This document shows, in pieces, positions 6,013-14,524 of a stretch of DNA of 15,421 nucleotides. Source of the stretch: an uncultured Mycoplasmatota bacterium (GTDB taxonomy: Bacteria > Bacillota_I > Bacilli_A > RF39 > UBA660). Position numbers and translations under genes: made by a program. Every line of letters begins with the position of its first letter. The first letter of the stretch is position 1. The stretch is from NCBI GenBank assembly GCA_946613765.1, contig CAMOFW010000010.1, forward strand, positions 1 through 15,421. Direction: 5' to 3'. Under the pieces are notes generated by a model that was not told where the DNA came from, did not search any database, and saw only the letters and a list, made by a program, of their open reading frames with translations.

Positions 6013-7062
6013 ATGCAAGAAAATATTAATAATATCAAAGAATCATTAGTAAGAGATTTAGAAAGTGTTAACAAACCTCAAGACATCGTAGATTTAAAAG
6101 CTAAGTACGTTGGTAAAAGTGGATGCATTACTGAATTAACTAAAAATATGAGAGATTTATCTATTGAAGAAAAGAAAACTGTAGGTATGTTAGTTAATGA
6201 AGTAAAGAATTATGCTAATGACTTAATAAGCAAAAAAGAAGAGGAAATTAATAATGCAATTCTAAATGAAAAATTAAATAAAGAATCAATAGATATTACT
6301 TTACCAAGTAAGAAAATTAAAAGAGGATCACTTCATCCAATGACAAGAATGGTTGAGGAATTTGAAGACTTATTTGTATCTATGGGATTTACAGTTTTTG
6401 AAGGACCAGAACTTGAGAGTGATGAAAATTGCTTTCAAAAACTAAATATACCAAAAGGACATCCAGCAAGAGATGCTCAAGATACTTTCTATTTAAAAGA
6501 TGAAGTAGAAAACTTCTTACTTAGAAGTCAAACTTCAACAGCTCAAGTAAGAGCTATGGAAGCAAATGAGGAAAAGGGACCAATTAGAATCGTTTGTCCT
6601 GGTAAAGTTTATAGAAGAGATGAAGACGCAACTCACTCACATCAATTTATGCAAATTGAAGGTTTAGTAATAGATAAAAATATTTCTATGGCTGACTTAA
6701 AAGGCACACTAGAAGTAATGATGAAAAGAATTCTTGGAGAAAAGACTCAAGTTAGATTTAGACCTAGTTTCTTCCCATTCACTGAACCATCAGTAGAAGT
6801 AGACGTAACATGCTTTAAGTGTGGTGGCAAAGGTTGTTCATTATGTAAGCAAACTGGATGGATTGAAGTTCTAGGCGCTGGTATGGTACATCCTGATGTA
6901 TTAACAATGAGTGGCTATGATCCAAAAGTATATCAAGGATTTGCATTTGGTACTGGTATCGATAGAATGGCAATGTTTAAATATAATATTCCAGATATTA
7001 GAACAATATATGGAAATGATATTAGATTTATTGAACAATTTGATAGAAAGGATGAGGACTAA
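6013..7062 (+). CDS. pheS: Phenylalanyl-tRNA synthetase alpha subunit
   Basis: Catalytic subunit of the cytoplasmic alpha2-beta2 enzyme that charges tRNA-Phe. The 349-aa length is normal. Residues 1-90 form the tRNA-binding coiled coil. The class II core follows: GSLHPMTRMVEEFEDLF (from residue 105, motif 1), RFRPSFFPFTEPS (from 248, motif 2 region) and GFAFGTGIDRMAM (from 309, motif 3). The last reads GTGID where many PheS proteins have GMGIE, a mild variation. A four-cysteine cluster (Cys267, 270, 275, 278), typical of Gram-positive PheS, could hold a metal. AAGGAGG precedes the ATG. It is expressed from the T-box leader and overlaps pheT by one base (TAATG). Confidence 0.97.
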   Translation: MQENINNIKESLVRDLESVNKPQDIVDLKAKYVGKSGCITELTKNMRDLSIEEKKTVGMLVNEVKNYANDLISKKEEEINNAILNEKLNKESIDITLPSKKIKRGSLHPMTRMVEEFEDLFVSMGFTVFEGPELESDENCFQKLNIPKGHPARDAQDTFYLKDEVENFLLRSQTSTAQVRAMEANEEKGPIRIVCPGKVYRRDEDATHSHQFMQIEGLVIDKNISMADLKGTLEVMMKRILGEKTQVRFRPSFFPFTEPSVEVDVTCFKCGGKGCSLCKQTGWIEVLGAGMVHPDVLTMSGYDPKVYQGFAFGTGIDRMAMFKYNIPDIRTIYGNDIRFIEQFDRKDED

Positions 7063-9431
7063 TGTTACTAAGTAGAAAATTTGTATCTGACTATATTGAT
7101 TTAGATGAAAATTTAACTATTAATGAAATAGCAGAAGCTATGACTGGTGTAGGTAACGAATACGATGATGCTGGTAGTCTAATTAAATGTAGCAAGTTAG
7201 TTACTGGTGAAGTATTAGAATGTGTTGATCATCCAGATAGTGATCACTTACATTGTTGTAAGGTAGATGTAGGTACTGAAGTATTAGACATCGTATGTGG
7301 TGCACCAAATGTTAAAAAAGGATTAAAAGTTATTGTTGCTTTAGTTGGAGCAAAATTACCAGGTGGAGAAATTAAAAAAGGAACTATAAGAGGTCAAGAA
7401 TCAAACGGAATGTTATGTTCTATGGCTGAACTTGGTTTAGATAATAAATTTCTAAAACCTGAAGATAAAGAAGGCATTCATGTATTACCACAAGATACTC
7501 CTTTAGGAGTAGATGCTATTAAAGCATTAGGACTAGATGATGAAGTAATTGATTTTGAATTAACAAGTAATCGTGGTGATTTATTAAGTATTTTAGGTAT
7601 GGCCTATGAACTAGGAGCAATCTATAACAAAAAAGTAAAAGATATTGATTTATCTTACACAGCTAATTCAGATGATATTAAAAATAGTTTTAAAATAGAT
7701 GTTCAAACTGATGATTGTTCATTATTCCTAGCTAAAAAAGCTATTAATGTAACAATTAAAGAAAGTCCAGAATTCATTAAAAATAGACTTATTGCATCAG
7801 GTATTAGACCAATTAATAATGTAGTAGATATTTCTAATTATGTTATGTTAGAAACAGGTCAACCTCTACACTATTATGATGCTAATAGATTAGGAAATAC
7901 TCTAATCGTAAGAAATGCTAATGATAATGAAAAATTAACAACACTTGATTCCCAAGAAAGAATATTATCAAGAGAAGATATAGTTATTGCTGATCCAAAT
8001 AAAGCAGTTGGACTAGCAGGTGTTATGGGTGGATTATCTACTGAAGTAGAAGAAGATACTAAAGATATCATTATTGAATCAGCAATCTTCGATTCAATTA
8101 AGATTAGAAAAACAAGTAAGAAAATATTAAGATCTGAAGCATCAAATAGATTTGAAAAAGGATTAGATCCAAAAAGAACTTATATGGCAATTGAAAGAAG
8201 TTGTGCATTACTAGAAAAGTATGCTGATGCTACAATTGTCGGTGGTATGTTAGAATATAATAATTCAAATATTACAGATGCTAATATTGATATTACTATA
8301 GATAAGATTAAGAGTGTTTTAGGAATTAATATTTCTAAAGAAGAAGTAATATCAATCTTTGAAAGATTAGGATTTACAGTTAAAGATAATAATGAATCAT
8401 TAAATGTAATAGTTCCATCAAGAAGAAGAGATATAAAAATTGTTGAAGACTTAATTGAAGAAGTTGGTAGAATCTATGGAATGGATAAAATTGAAGGTAA
8501 ACTACCAGTCTTAGAAACTATTAAAGGATCATATGATAAAACTAAACGTGCTATTAAACATAAATTAGCAGATCTAGGATTAAATGAAACAATGAGTTAT
8601 ACATTAATTCCAAATAGTGAAGTACATAAATTCACTAAAGATGAATTTACTGAAGTAACATTAAATGATCCAATGAGTGAAGATAGAAATACTTTAAGAT
8701 ATTCTTTACTATATTCATTAAATGAAATCTATAAATATAATAAAGCTAGAAATAATTCAAACATTTCAATATTTGAATTAGCTAAAGGTTTTTATAAAGA
8801 TAGCGAAGGAACATATCAAGAAGAATCTAAATTAGCAGTTTTAATGGCTGGTGAATACAAACTAGATATTCAAAGAGAAAACGTTGATTTCTATTATATC
8901 AAAGGTGTTATGGAAGAATTATTATACTTCTTAGGATATGAAGGAAGATACTCACTTCAAATAAATGATACAATTCCAAATGAACTACATCCAGGTGTAA
9001 GTGCTGCGATTGTTGTTAATGGAACTAATGTTGGTATAATTGGTAAATTACATCCAAACGTATCAAAAGATAATGTATATGTTATGGAAATCAACTTAAC
9101 TAAATTATTATCATTTAGAACTGGTTCTATGAAATATAAAGATGTTTCAAAATTCCCAGGTATCTATAAAGATGTTGCATTCATAGTAGATAACAAAGTA
9201 ACATCACAAGATATTGAACTTGCAATTAAAAAAGCCGGAGGAAGATTATTAACTAATATTCAAATATTTGATTTATATCCAAATATTGAAGATAATAAAA
9301 AATCAATGGCATATAAATTATGCTTCCAAGATCCATCTAGAACACTAGAAGATGAAGAAGTAATGCAAGTATTTAATACTATCATAGATAGTGTTACATC
9401 TAAATTTAATGCAAAAGTAAGAGATAAATAA
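7062..9431 (+). CDS. pheT: Phenylalanyl-tRNA synthetase beta subunit
   Basis: Large subunit of PheRS that binds tRNA and edits mischarged Tyr-tRNA-Phe. The 789-aa chain is close to the usual ~800. Domains in order: an N-terminal segment; an EMAP/OB-type tRNA-binding domain (about 40-150, with VTGEVLECVDHPDSDHL and CGAPNVKKG); the B3/4 editing domain (about 205-390, with ISNYVMLETGQPLHYYDA); the B5 domain (about 405-475, with VPSRRRDIKIVEDLIEEVGR); the inactive synthetase-like core; and a C-terminal FDX-ACB anticodon-binding domain (about 695-788, from KFPGIYKDVAF). The start overlaps the pheS stop, giving translational coupling and balanced subunits. All expected domains are present, with no truncation. 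Confidence 0.97.
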   Translation: MLLSRKFVSDYIDLDENLTINEIAEAMTGVGNEYDDAGSLIKCSKLVTGEVLECVDHPDSDHLHCCKVDVGTEVLDIVCGAPNVKKGLKVIVALVGAKLPGGEIKKGTIRGQESNGMLCSMAELGLDNKFLKPEDKEGIHVLPQDTPLGVDAIKALGLDDEVIDFELTSNRGDLLSILGMAYELGAIYNKKVKDIDLSYTANSDDIKNSFKIDVQTDDCSLFLAKKAINVTIKESPEFIKNRLIASGIRPINNVVDISNYVMLETGQPLHYYDANRLGNTLIVRNANDNEKLTTLDSQERILSREDIVIADPNKAVGLAGVMGGLSTEVEEDTKDIIIESAIFDSIKIRKTSKKILRSEASNRFEKGLDPKRTYMAIERSCALLEKYADATIVGGMLEYNNSNITDANIDITIDKIKSVLGINISKEEVISIFERLGFTVKDNNESLNVIVPSRRRDIKIVEDLIEEVGRIYGMDKIEGKLPVLETIKGSYDKTKRAIKHKLADLGLNETMSYTLIPNSEVHKFTKDEFTEVTLNDPMSEDRNTLRYSLLYSLNEIYKYNKARNNSNISIFELAKGFYKDSEGTYQEESKLAVLMAGEYKLDIQRENVDFYYIKGVMEELLYFLGYEGRYSLQINDTIPNELHPGVSAAIVVNGTNVGIIGKLHPNVSKDNVYVMEINLTKLLSFRTGSMKYKDVSKFPGIYKDVAFIVDNKVTSQDIELAIKKAGGRLLTNIQIFDLYPNIEDNKKSMAYKLCFQDPSRTLEDEEVMQVFNTIIDSVTSKFNAKVRDK

Positions 9432-9446
9432 TTTTATCTCTTTTTT
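9419..9446 (+). terminator. Terminator of pheST, stop codon in the loop
   Basis: GAGATAAA (9421-9428) pairs with TTTATCTC (9433-9440), followed by TTTTTT. The TAA stop of pheT (9429-9431) forms most of the loop. Confidence 0.88.
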
Positions 9447-9455
9447 ATTTTTTTG

Positions 9456-9484
9456 TTGACACATACATATGTGCGATATATAAT
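9456..9484 (+). promoter_or_regulatory. Perfect consensus promoter of the ABC exporter operon
   Basis: TTGACA (9456-9461), a 17-nt spacer and TATAAT (9479-9484): an exact match to the sigma-A consensus at both boxes with ideal spacing, the strongest promoter in the window. Confidence 0.92.
9460..9473 (+). promoter_or_regulatory. Palindrome overlapping the -35 box, possible repressor operator
   Basis: CACATA and TATGTG form an inverted repeat separated by CA, and the inner ACATATGT (9465-9472) is itself a perfect palindrome. It covers the end of the -35 and half the spacer, a classic repressor position. No regulator gene is adjacent, so the binding protein is unknown. Confidence 0.45.
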
Positions 9485-9490
9485 GAAGTT

Positions 9491-9631
9491 GACTTTTTTA
9501 CAAGATTTTTATTCGACATAGGTAGGGCTACATTCAAATGTGGATTTTTTGCGTCTTAGAAAAGGAGGTTAAAAGGCGCGTTTTGTCGTGTATAAATCTT
9601 TATAAGAGTTAATATAACATAAGGAGGAAGT
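9491..9631 (+). ncRNA. Structured 5' leader of the ABC exporter operon, possible three-way junction
   Basis: The ~140-nt untranslated leader contains compatible helices. P1 is GATTT (9504-9508) with AAATC (9594-9598), continued by CGACA (9514-9518) with TGTCG (9584-9588). P2 is CTACAT with ATGTGG (9528-9533 / 9538-9543), closed by a TCAA loop and followed by TTTTTT. P3 is GCGTCTT with AAGGCGC (9551-9557 / 9573-9579), whose 15-nt loop displays AGGAGG. P1 encloses P2 and P3. I do not recognise a known riboswitch class. The T-run after P2 could make it an attenuator. The real ribosome site, AAGGAGG, is at 9621-9627. Confidence 0.45.
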
Positions 9632-10612
9632 ATGAGTTATATCAGTGTGGAAAATTTAAATAAGACCTTCAAAGTACCACAACGTGGTAGTGGCCTTAAA
9701 GATGCTTTCCGCTCTTTATTTAAAAGAGATTACAAATATATTAATGCAGTTGATAATATTTCTTTTGATATTGATGAGGGTGAAGTTGTTGCCTATATTG
9801 GTCCTAATGGAGCAGGTAAATCAACAACTATTAAAATGCTATGTGGTATCTTAAAACCAGATAGTGGAACAATATCAGTAAACGGATTTAATCCATTTAA
9901 TGATAGAAAAAAATATGTAGGAAATATTGGAGTAGTATTTGGACAAAAATCCCAACTATGGTGGGATATACCAGCTCTAGATTCATTTCAATTACTTAAA
10001 AGTATATATAAAATAAGTGATGAAGAATATAATAATACTCTAGATGATTTAATAAAATTATTAGATCTAAAAGAATTCTTACATACACCAGTAAGACAAT
10101 TAAGTCTTGGTCAAAGAATGCGCTGCGAAATTGCCGCATCATTACTTCATAATCCAAAAATACTATTTCTAGATGAACCAACAATTGGACTAGATGCAGT
10201 ATCTAAAGTTCAAGTAAGAAATTTCATCAAAGAAATAAACAAAAGGAAAAAAGTTACAGTTATATTAACAAGCCATGACATGAGTGATATCGAAGCACTA
10301 ACAAATAGATTAATAGTAATAGGTCATGGTAAGAAATTATATGATGGTTCCTTAAAAGGAATTAAATCTAAATTTGCAAATAATAAAAAAGTAGAAATAA
10401 TATTTGAAAAATTAAATAAAATCCCAAATATTAAAAATTCTAAAGTAATAGAACAAAATAAAAATAGAATATTATTAGAAATAGATAATAATACAAGTGT
10501 ATCTAATATAATTAATAAATATTCTAAAGAATGTGAAATAAAAGATGTTAATGTTTATGAAGATAATTTAGATGATATAATTTTTAAATTATATCAAGAT
10601 CTAAATCTATGA
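9632..10612 (+). CDS. ABC-2 type exporter, ATP-binding protein
   Basis: ATPase subunit of a three-gene ABC exporter. The 326-aa protein has Walker A GPNGAGKST (57-65), Q-loop Gln105, signature LSLGQ (157-161), Walker B ILFLDEP (177-183) and H-loop His215 (TSHD). The ~90 residues after the nucleotide-binding domain form a C-terminal extension (about 240-326), common in this subgroup. The N-terminal insert before the core strand and the trio layout match the uncharacterised ATPase group usually paired with two DUF990/ABC-2 permeases (the VlmX/COG4586 kind). The start has AAGGAGG (9621-9627) ahead. The stop overlaps the first permease by ATGA, so translation is coupled. The substrate cannot be told from sequence; lipophilic cations, peptides or other toxic compounds are possibilities from relatives. 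Confidence 0.92.
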   Translation: MSYISVENLNKTFKVPQRGSGLKDAFRSLFKRDYKYINAVDNISFDIDEGEVVAYIGPNGAGKSTTIKMLCGILKPDSGTISVNGFNPFNDRKKYVGNIGVVFGQKSQLWWDIPALDSFQLLKSIYKISDEEYNNTLDDLIKLLDLKEFLHTPVRQLSLGQRMRCEIAASLLHNPKILFLDEPTIGLDAVSKVQVRNFIKEINKRKKVTVILTSHDMSDIEALTNRLIVIGHGKKLYDGSLKGIKSKFANNKKVEIIFEKLNKIPNIKNSKVIEQNKNRILLEIDNNTSVSNIINKYSKECEIKDVNVYEDNLDDIIFKLYQDLNL

Positions 10613-11406
10613 AATATCTAAGTTATTTAAAATTAGAGTTACTTTCAAATTTACAATATAGAAGTGCAGCCCTTGCAGGTATAGCTACTCAATTCTTTTG
10701 GGGTGCATTATTAGTATGTGTATATACTGCATTTTATTCACATACCTCAATAGATTCAATAAACTATGATCAATTAATAACATATGTATGGTTAAATCAA
10801 GCATTCTTTGCTCTAATATATATTAGAAACAAAGATAAAGATATATTTGCATCCATTAGAACAGGTACAGTAGCATATGAATTATGTAGACCATATGATT
10901 TATATATCTGGTGGTATGTTAAATTATTATCTAAAAAATATGCTGCTACACTACTTAGATTCTTACCAATAATAGTAGTAGCATTATTCTTACCTAAACC
11001 ATATAATTTATCTCTACCAATATCTTTATTAGCATTTATATTATTTTTAATATCAATGTTTTTAGGAAGTTTAGTAGTATGTGCTATTAATTTAATAGCT
11101 CACTTCTTAACATTCTTTACAATGCATGATAAAGGTATATTTAGTATTTTAAATTCAATAGCAGAATTACTAGCAGGATTTGATTTACCAATACCTCTAT
11201 TACCTACAATATTAATAATGGTAAGTGAATATTTACCATTTAGATTAATAGGAGATCTTCCTTTTAGAATCTATTCAGGTAATATAGATACTTTATATGC
11301 ATTAAAAAGTATAGGATTACAAATAATATGGATAATAGTTTTATTAATAATAGGTCATCTAATAATGAAAAAAGCTTTAAAGAAAGTAGTAATTCAAGGT
11401 GGCTAA
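10609..11406 (+). CDS. ABC-2 family permease 1
   Basis: Integral membrane half of the exporter. In 265 aa about six hydrophobic segments are visible, near residues 19-43, 57-73, 112-128, 136-165, 180-206 and 232-253. Between the second and third is GTVAYELCRPYDLYIWW; the G-(x)5-L-x-R-P pattern recurs in the next gene and is typical of DUF990-like permeases. The short cytoplasmic start (KYLSYLKLELLSNLQYRSA) and a basic C terminus suggest both ends inside. It begins inside the ATPase stop codon (ATGA). Permease 2 follows one base after its stop, so the two probably form a heterodimer. Confidence 0.9.
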   Translation: MKYLSYLKLELLSNLQYRSAALAGIATQFFWGALLVCVYTAFYSHTSIDSINYDQLITYVWLNQAFFALIYIRNKDKDIFASIRTGTVAYELCRPYDLYIWWYVKLLSKKYAATLLRFLPIIVVALFLPKPYNLSLPISLLAFILFLISMFLGSLVVCAINLIAHFLTFFTMHDKGIFSILNSIAELLAGFDLPIPLLPTILIMVSEYLPFRLIGDLPFRIYSGNIDTLYALKSIGLQIIWIIVLLIIGHLIMKKALKKVVIQGG

Positions 11407-11407
11407 T

Positions 11408-12178
11408 ATGATAAGAAAATATTTATCTATTCACTTAAAAGTAGCCCTAGAATATAAAGTATCATTTATTCTTACTATTCTAGCACAAACACTATCTATG
11501 TTTTTAGAAATATTTGCAGTAGAGGCATTATTCTATAAATTTTCATTATTAGATATCTATAATATAAATCAACTAATATTAAGTTATTCAGTCGTATGGT
11601 TAGGATTTTCACTTTCAGAAATGTTTTCAAGAGGATTTGATAACTTTGCTAATTTAATAATCAATGGTAATTTTGATTTACTCTTAATAAGACCTAGAAA
11701 TATATTCTTACAAATATTTGGTAGTGATATATGTTATGAAAAACTAGGTAGAGTAATATTTGCAAGTTATTTAGTTATATCAAGTTTTATAAAAGTAGTT
11801 GAAAGTATCTCTATATTAAAAATAATATTATTAATCTTAATGATATTATCATCTTTTATTCTATTCACATCAGTATTTATACTTTGTGCAGCATTTTGCT
11901 TTAAAACAGTGCAAGGCCTAGAAGTAATAAATATTTTTACTAACGGTACAAGAACACTAGCACAATACCCAATGGATATATATAATAAAGTAATTAGAAT
12001 TATATTTACTATAGTAATACCAATAACATTTATTAATTACTATCCAATTCAATATTTAAATAATACTACAAACAATTTATTATATTTACTATGTCCATTA
12101 GCAATAATAGTATTCTTGTTAATAAGTGTTATAGTATTTAAATCAGGAATTAAGCATTACTATAGTACTGGATCATAA
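11408..12178 (+). CDS. ABC-2 family permease 2
   Basis: Second transmembrane subunit of the exporter, 256 aa. The ATG at 11408 is chosen because AAGGTGG (11396-11402) lies 5 nt before it; a GTG at 11399 in the same frame falls within that site. About six hydrophobic segments are present. NGNFDLLLIRPRNIFLQIF mirrors the Gly/Leu/Arg-Pro pattern of permease 1. The ending GIKHYYSTGS is the characteristic C terminus of this permease group (COG3694-like). It probably pairs with permease 1 over an ATPase dimer. It closes the operon, and a terminator overlaps its stop. Confidence 0.9.
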   Translation: MIRKYLSIHLKVALEYKVSFILTILAQTLSMFLEIFAVEALFYKFSLLDIYNINQLILSYSVVWLGFSLSEMFSRGFDNFANLIINGNFDLLLIRPRNIFLQIFGSDICYEKLGRVIFASYLVISSFIKVVESISILKIILLILMILSSFILFTSVFILCAAFCFKTVQGLEVINIFTNGTRTLAQYPMDIYNKVIRIIFTIVIPITFINYYPIQYLNNTTNNLLYLLCPLAIIVFLLISVIVFKSGIKHYYSTGS

Positions 12179-12202
12179 GAACTTTTAATAAGTTCTTTTT
12201 TC
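12177..12202 (+). terminator. Terminator of the ABC exporter operon
   Basis: AAGAACTT (12177-12184) pairs with AAGTTCTT (12190-12197) over TTAAT and runs into T. The last two bases of the TAA stop belong to the 5' arm. Confidence 0.9.
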
Positions 12203-12212
12203 TTTTGATATA

Positions 12213-12241
12213 TTTACTTTTATTAATTATTTTGTTATAAT
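12213..12241 (+). promoter_or_regulatory. Promoter of the coiled-coil/helical-repeat gene pair
   Basis: TATAAT at 12236-12241 with TGT just before it (extended -10). At 17 nt the -35 is TTTACT (12213-12218), four matches of six. The ribosome site AAAGGAGTG lies ~10 nt before the ATG. Confidence 0.75.
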
Positions 12242-12273
12242 CAATTATAAGAATAATAAAGGAGTGTGCTAAT

Positions 12274-14250
12274 ATGAACAGTACTAAATCTATATTAGAT
12301 AGAATAAGCAACTTAATTAGTGATGATAGTAAAATTTTAGAAGATTTCAATAAGAAGGTTGAAACCTCAAATACTAATAAAGCTAAAGCTGAAGAAGAAA
12401 AGAAAAATTTTGAAGAGGAGATAACTCATGTTCAAAATGATATTGATGATATAACTAAAGCTAGTGAAGTATCAGATAGATTTAGCGACTTAGAAGCATA
12501 CATGCCTGGACTAGAAAAAGTAGGTAAATCAGTTTCTTTATTAAATAGTTTAAAAGAAGAACTAGACAAAATACCTGAACAAATTGAAAACCTTGAAAAT
12601 AAAATTAAAGAACTTACTGATGAAAGTGATAATAGATCTAAAGTAATTAAAGAATCTGAAGATGAACTAGCTAAATTAGATGTAGATATTTCTGATGCTA
12701 AGAGATATCAAGAAAACTTAATTGAACTAATTGATTTATCTAAATCAGGAGATATAAATAAAACAAGAGAAGAAGTTGTTGAAACTTTAACTCATGTAGG
12801 ATTTACTGAAAAAGAAGCAGTTGCTGCTGCTAAAGTAATCTTATTCCCTGAAGATGATTTAATTCCATACTTTGAAAGAGCTGCTGCTAAAAAAGAAGCA
12901 GCTGAAGAAACTCCAGTAGTAGAAGAAGTTAAAGAAGAAAAAGTAGAAGAAGAAAAAACTGAAATAGATGAAACTCCTGAAGAAAATGTTTCATTAGAAG
13001 AAATAACTGAAGACGAAATAACACTAGAACCAGAAGGCGAAGAAATTGTTCTAGAAAGCGTTGAAGATGAAGCTAAACTAGATCCAGTAGATGTTGTATC
13101 TTCTCAAGATAAATCTGATATTAGATCAACAATTGAATCACTTGGCTTTGATCAAACAAGATTCAATGACGAAGATTTAGATAATGCAGAAAAAGTAATA
13201 GAAAATTTACAATTTTTAGATGAAAAGGGTATTAATAAAGAATTTATTTATTCTTATCCTTCAATTATTTCAGATAATAATCTAAAGGATAAATATGACT
13301 TTATTATTAATACATTAAATAAAACTGAAGAGGATATTAAATTATCTCCATCAATTTTAGTATCATATACTTATGATGACTTAGATAAATTAGTACAAGT
13401 GTCTAAACAAACAGGAATAGATCCAGCACTAATCCCAATATCAGTATTCTTAAAAGGATTACAATCATTCTTTAGAAACTATATTGTACTAAAAGAAAAC
13501 AATATTTCCTTAGAAAATCAAGATATAGCTAAATTTGCTGCTATACTTGCAATTAATCCAGTAGATTTTAAAAAATCACTACAAATGCTAATGGATTACA
13601 AAGTATCTGTTAAAAAGAATGATGGTAAGGCAGCTTTAAGTTTATTAGCAATTAATTCAGTTGAACTTGCTAATAGAATGGACATGATAATCAATACAGG
13701 AGAAGAAGATTTAATTAAATATTATCCAGAGTGCTTAGCAACTAATGTTAAAGAACTTGTTGATAGAATTTTATTCCTAAAGAAGAGTGAAATTCCATAT
13801 AAGACTGTTTCTCATAACAAGGTTGTATATCAAGCATTTGTACTAAAACAAGAAGTGTTAGATAAAGTACTTGAAAAGAAAATTGAATTAAATGAAGTTT
13901 TAGATAAAGATGAAACTAATAACTATGTTAAAGAATTAGTTCAAGAAGATGAATTATTTGAAGAATTAGACAAATTAGAAGAAAACTTTGAAATGATTTC
14001 AAATTCATTTATGGAAGAACATAAAAATGTATTAAAGTCTATGAAAAATAAATATAAAGAAACTGACAATTCATACATAGTTGGTAAATATAGTTTTTCT
14101 AAGAATAAAGTTAATAGAATTATAAATTATTTATTAGCAATATTTAATAATATTTCTAATGATAAGATATTATTAACTGCACTACTATATGATAGTAGAT
14201 TATCTAAAGAAGATATGGATAATGTTGCTAAAACATTAAATATTAAATAG
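12274..14250 (+). CDS. 658-aa protein: coiled coil, acidic linker and mTERF-like helical repeats; function unknown
   Basis: Family not recognised. There is no signal peptide or TM helix, so it should be cytoplasmic. Residues 1-155 are a long coiled coil rich in Glu/Lys, with one Pro/Gly break near 77-80. Residues 165-205 form a small helical unit (VVETLTHVGFTEKEAVAAAK). Residues 205-280 are a very acidic, probably disordered linker. From 303 a series of ~31-residue helical repeats begins; the first three are 303-333, 334-364 and 365-395, each 31 long. Two carry a terminal YPSIIS or SPSILVS motif, and less exact copies run to about 510. YPECLAT (484-490) is another such end. This spacing and the Pro-hydrophobic ending resemble mTERF repeats. 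A second coiled coil (550-595) and a helical end follow. A related 86-aa gene is directly downstream. Confidence 0.85.
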   Translation: MNSTKSILDRISNLISDDSKILEDFNKKVETSNTNKAKAEEEKKNFEEEITHVQNDIDDITKASEVSDRFSDLEAYMPGLEKVGKSVSLLNSLKEELDKIPEQIENLENKIKELTDESDNRSKVIKESEDELAKLDVDISDAKRYQENLIELIDLSKSGDINKTREEVVETLTHVGFTEKEAVAAAKVILFPEDDLIPYFERAAAKKEAAEETPVVEEVKEEKVEEEKTEIDETPEENVSLEEITEDEITLEPEGEEIVLESVEDEAKLDPVDVVSSQDKSDIRSTIESLGFDQTRFNDEDLDNAEKVIENLQFLDEKGINKEFIYSYPSIISDNNLKDKYDFIINTLNKTEEDIKLSPSILVSYTYDDLDKLVQVSKQTGIDPALIPISVFLKGLQSFFRNYIVLKENNISLENQDIAKFAAILAINPVDFKKSLQMLMDYKVSVKKNDGKAALSLLAINSVELANRMDMIINTGEEDLIKYYPECLATNVKELVDRILFLKKSEIPYKTVSHNKVVYQAFVLKQEVLDKVLEKKIELNEVLDKDETNNYVKELVQEDELFEELDKLEENFEMISNSFMEEHKNVLKSMKNKYKETDNSYIVGKYSFSKNKVNRIINYLLAIFNNISNDKILLTALLYDSRLSKEDMDNVAKTLNIK

Positions 14251-14263
14251 GAGTGTGAATACT

Positions 14264-14524
14264 ATGAATTTTATTGAAGAAGATATTACAAATATAATAT
14301 CAGATGAACTTAGAGTAGACCTTGAAAATAATGCTAATGTAGTAAAAGCAAACATAGATTATTTAAAAGATTTAGGTATAGAAAACTATAAAGATGTATT
14401 TAAAACATATTATCCAATATTTCTTATGGATCCATCAAATTTTCAAGCAATATTCAATAAATATGATATTGCAGATTTGATTGATAAAATTAAGAAGAAT
14501 GTAGCGATTATAGAATATCTATAA
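14264..14524 (+). CDS. 86-aa helical protein related to the repeats of the upstream gene
   Basis: Not a recognised family. The ATG at 14264 is used because AGGAG (14249-14253) is 10 nt before it; a GTG at 14255 would lie on top of that site. The protein is acidic and all-helical. Residues 24-56 (NVVKANIDYLKDLGIENYKD then YYPIFLMD) look like one repeat of the upstream 658-aa protein, compare its VIENLQFLDEKGINKEF then SYPSIIS. A half repeat follows. It starts 13 nt after the upstream stop with no terminator between, so the two are cotranscribed, and it may be a small partner or a duplicated C-terminal fragment. Confidence 0.8.
   Translation: MNFIEEDITNIISDELRVDLENNANVVKANIDYLKDLGIENYKDVFKTYYPIFLMDPSNFQAIFNKYDIADLIDKIKKNVAIIEYL

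Noticed and set aside
7874..8071. Minus-strand open frame inside pheT (and similar short frames inside ssb, signal peptidase and ABC genes)
   Set aside because: Shadow frames of conserved + strand genes without start signals.
9538..9612. A 24-codon open frame in the ABC leader (starts MWIFCVLEK), possible leader peptide
   Set aside because: The ribosome site before it is weak (GGTAGGG), its start codon lies in hairpin P2, and the stretch is better explained as structured RNA. It is not excluded.
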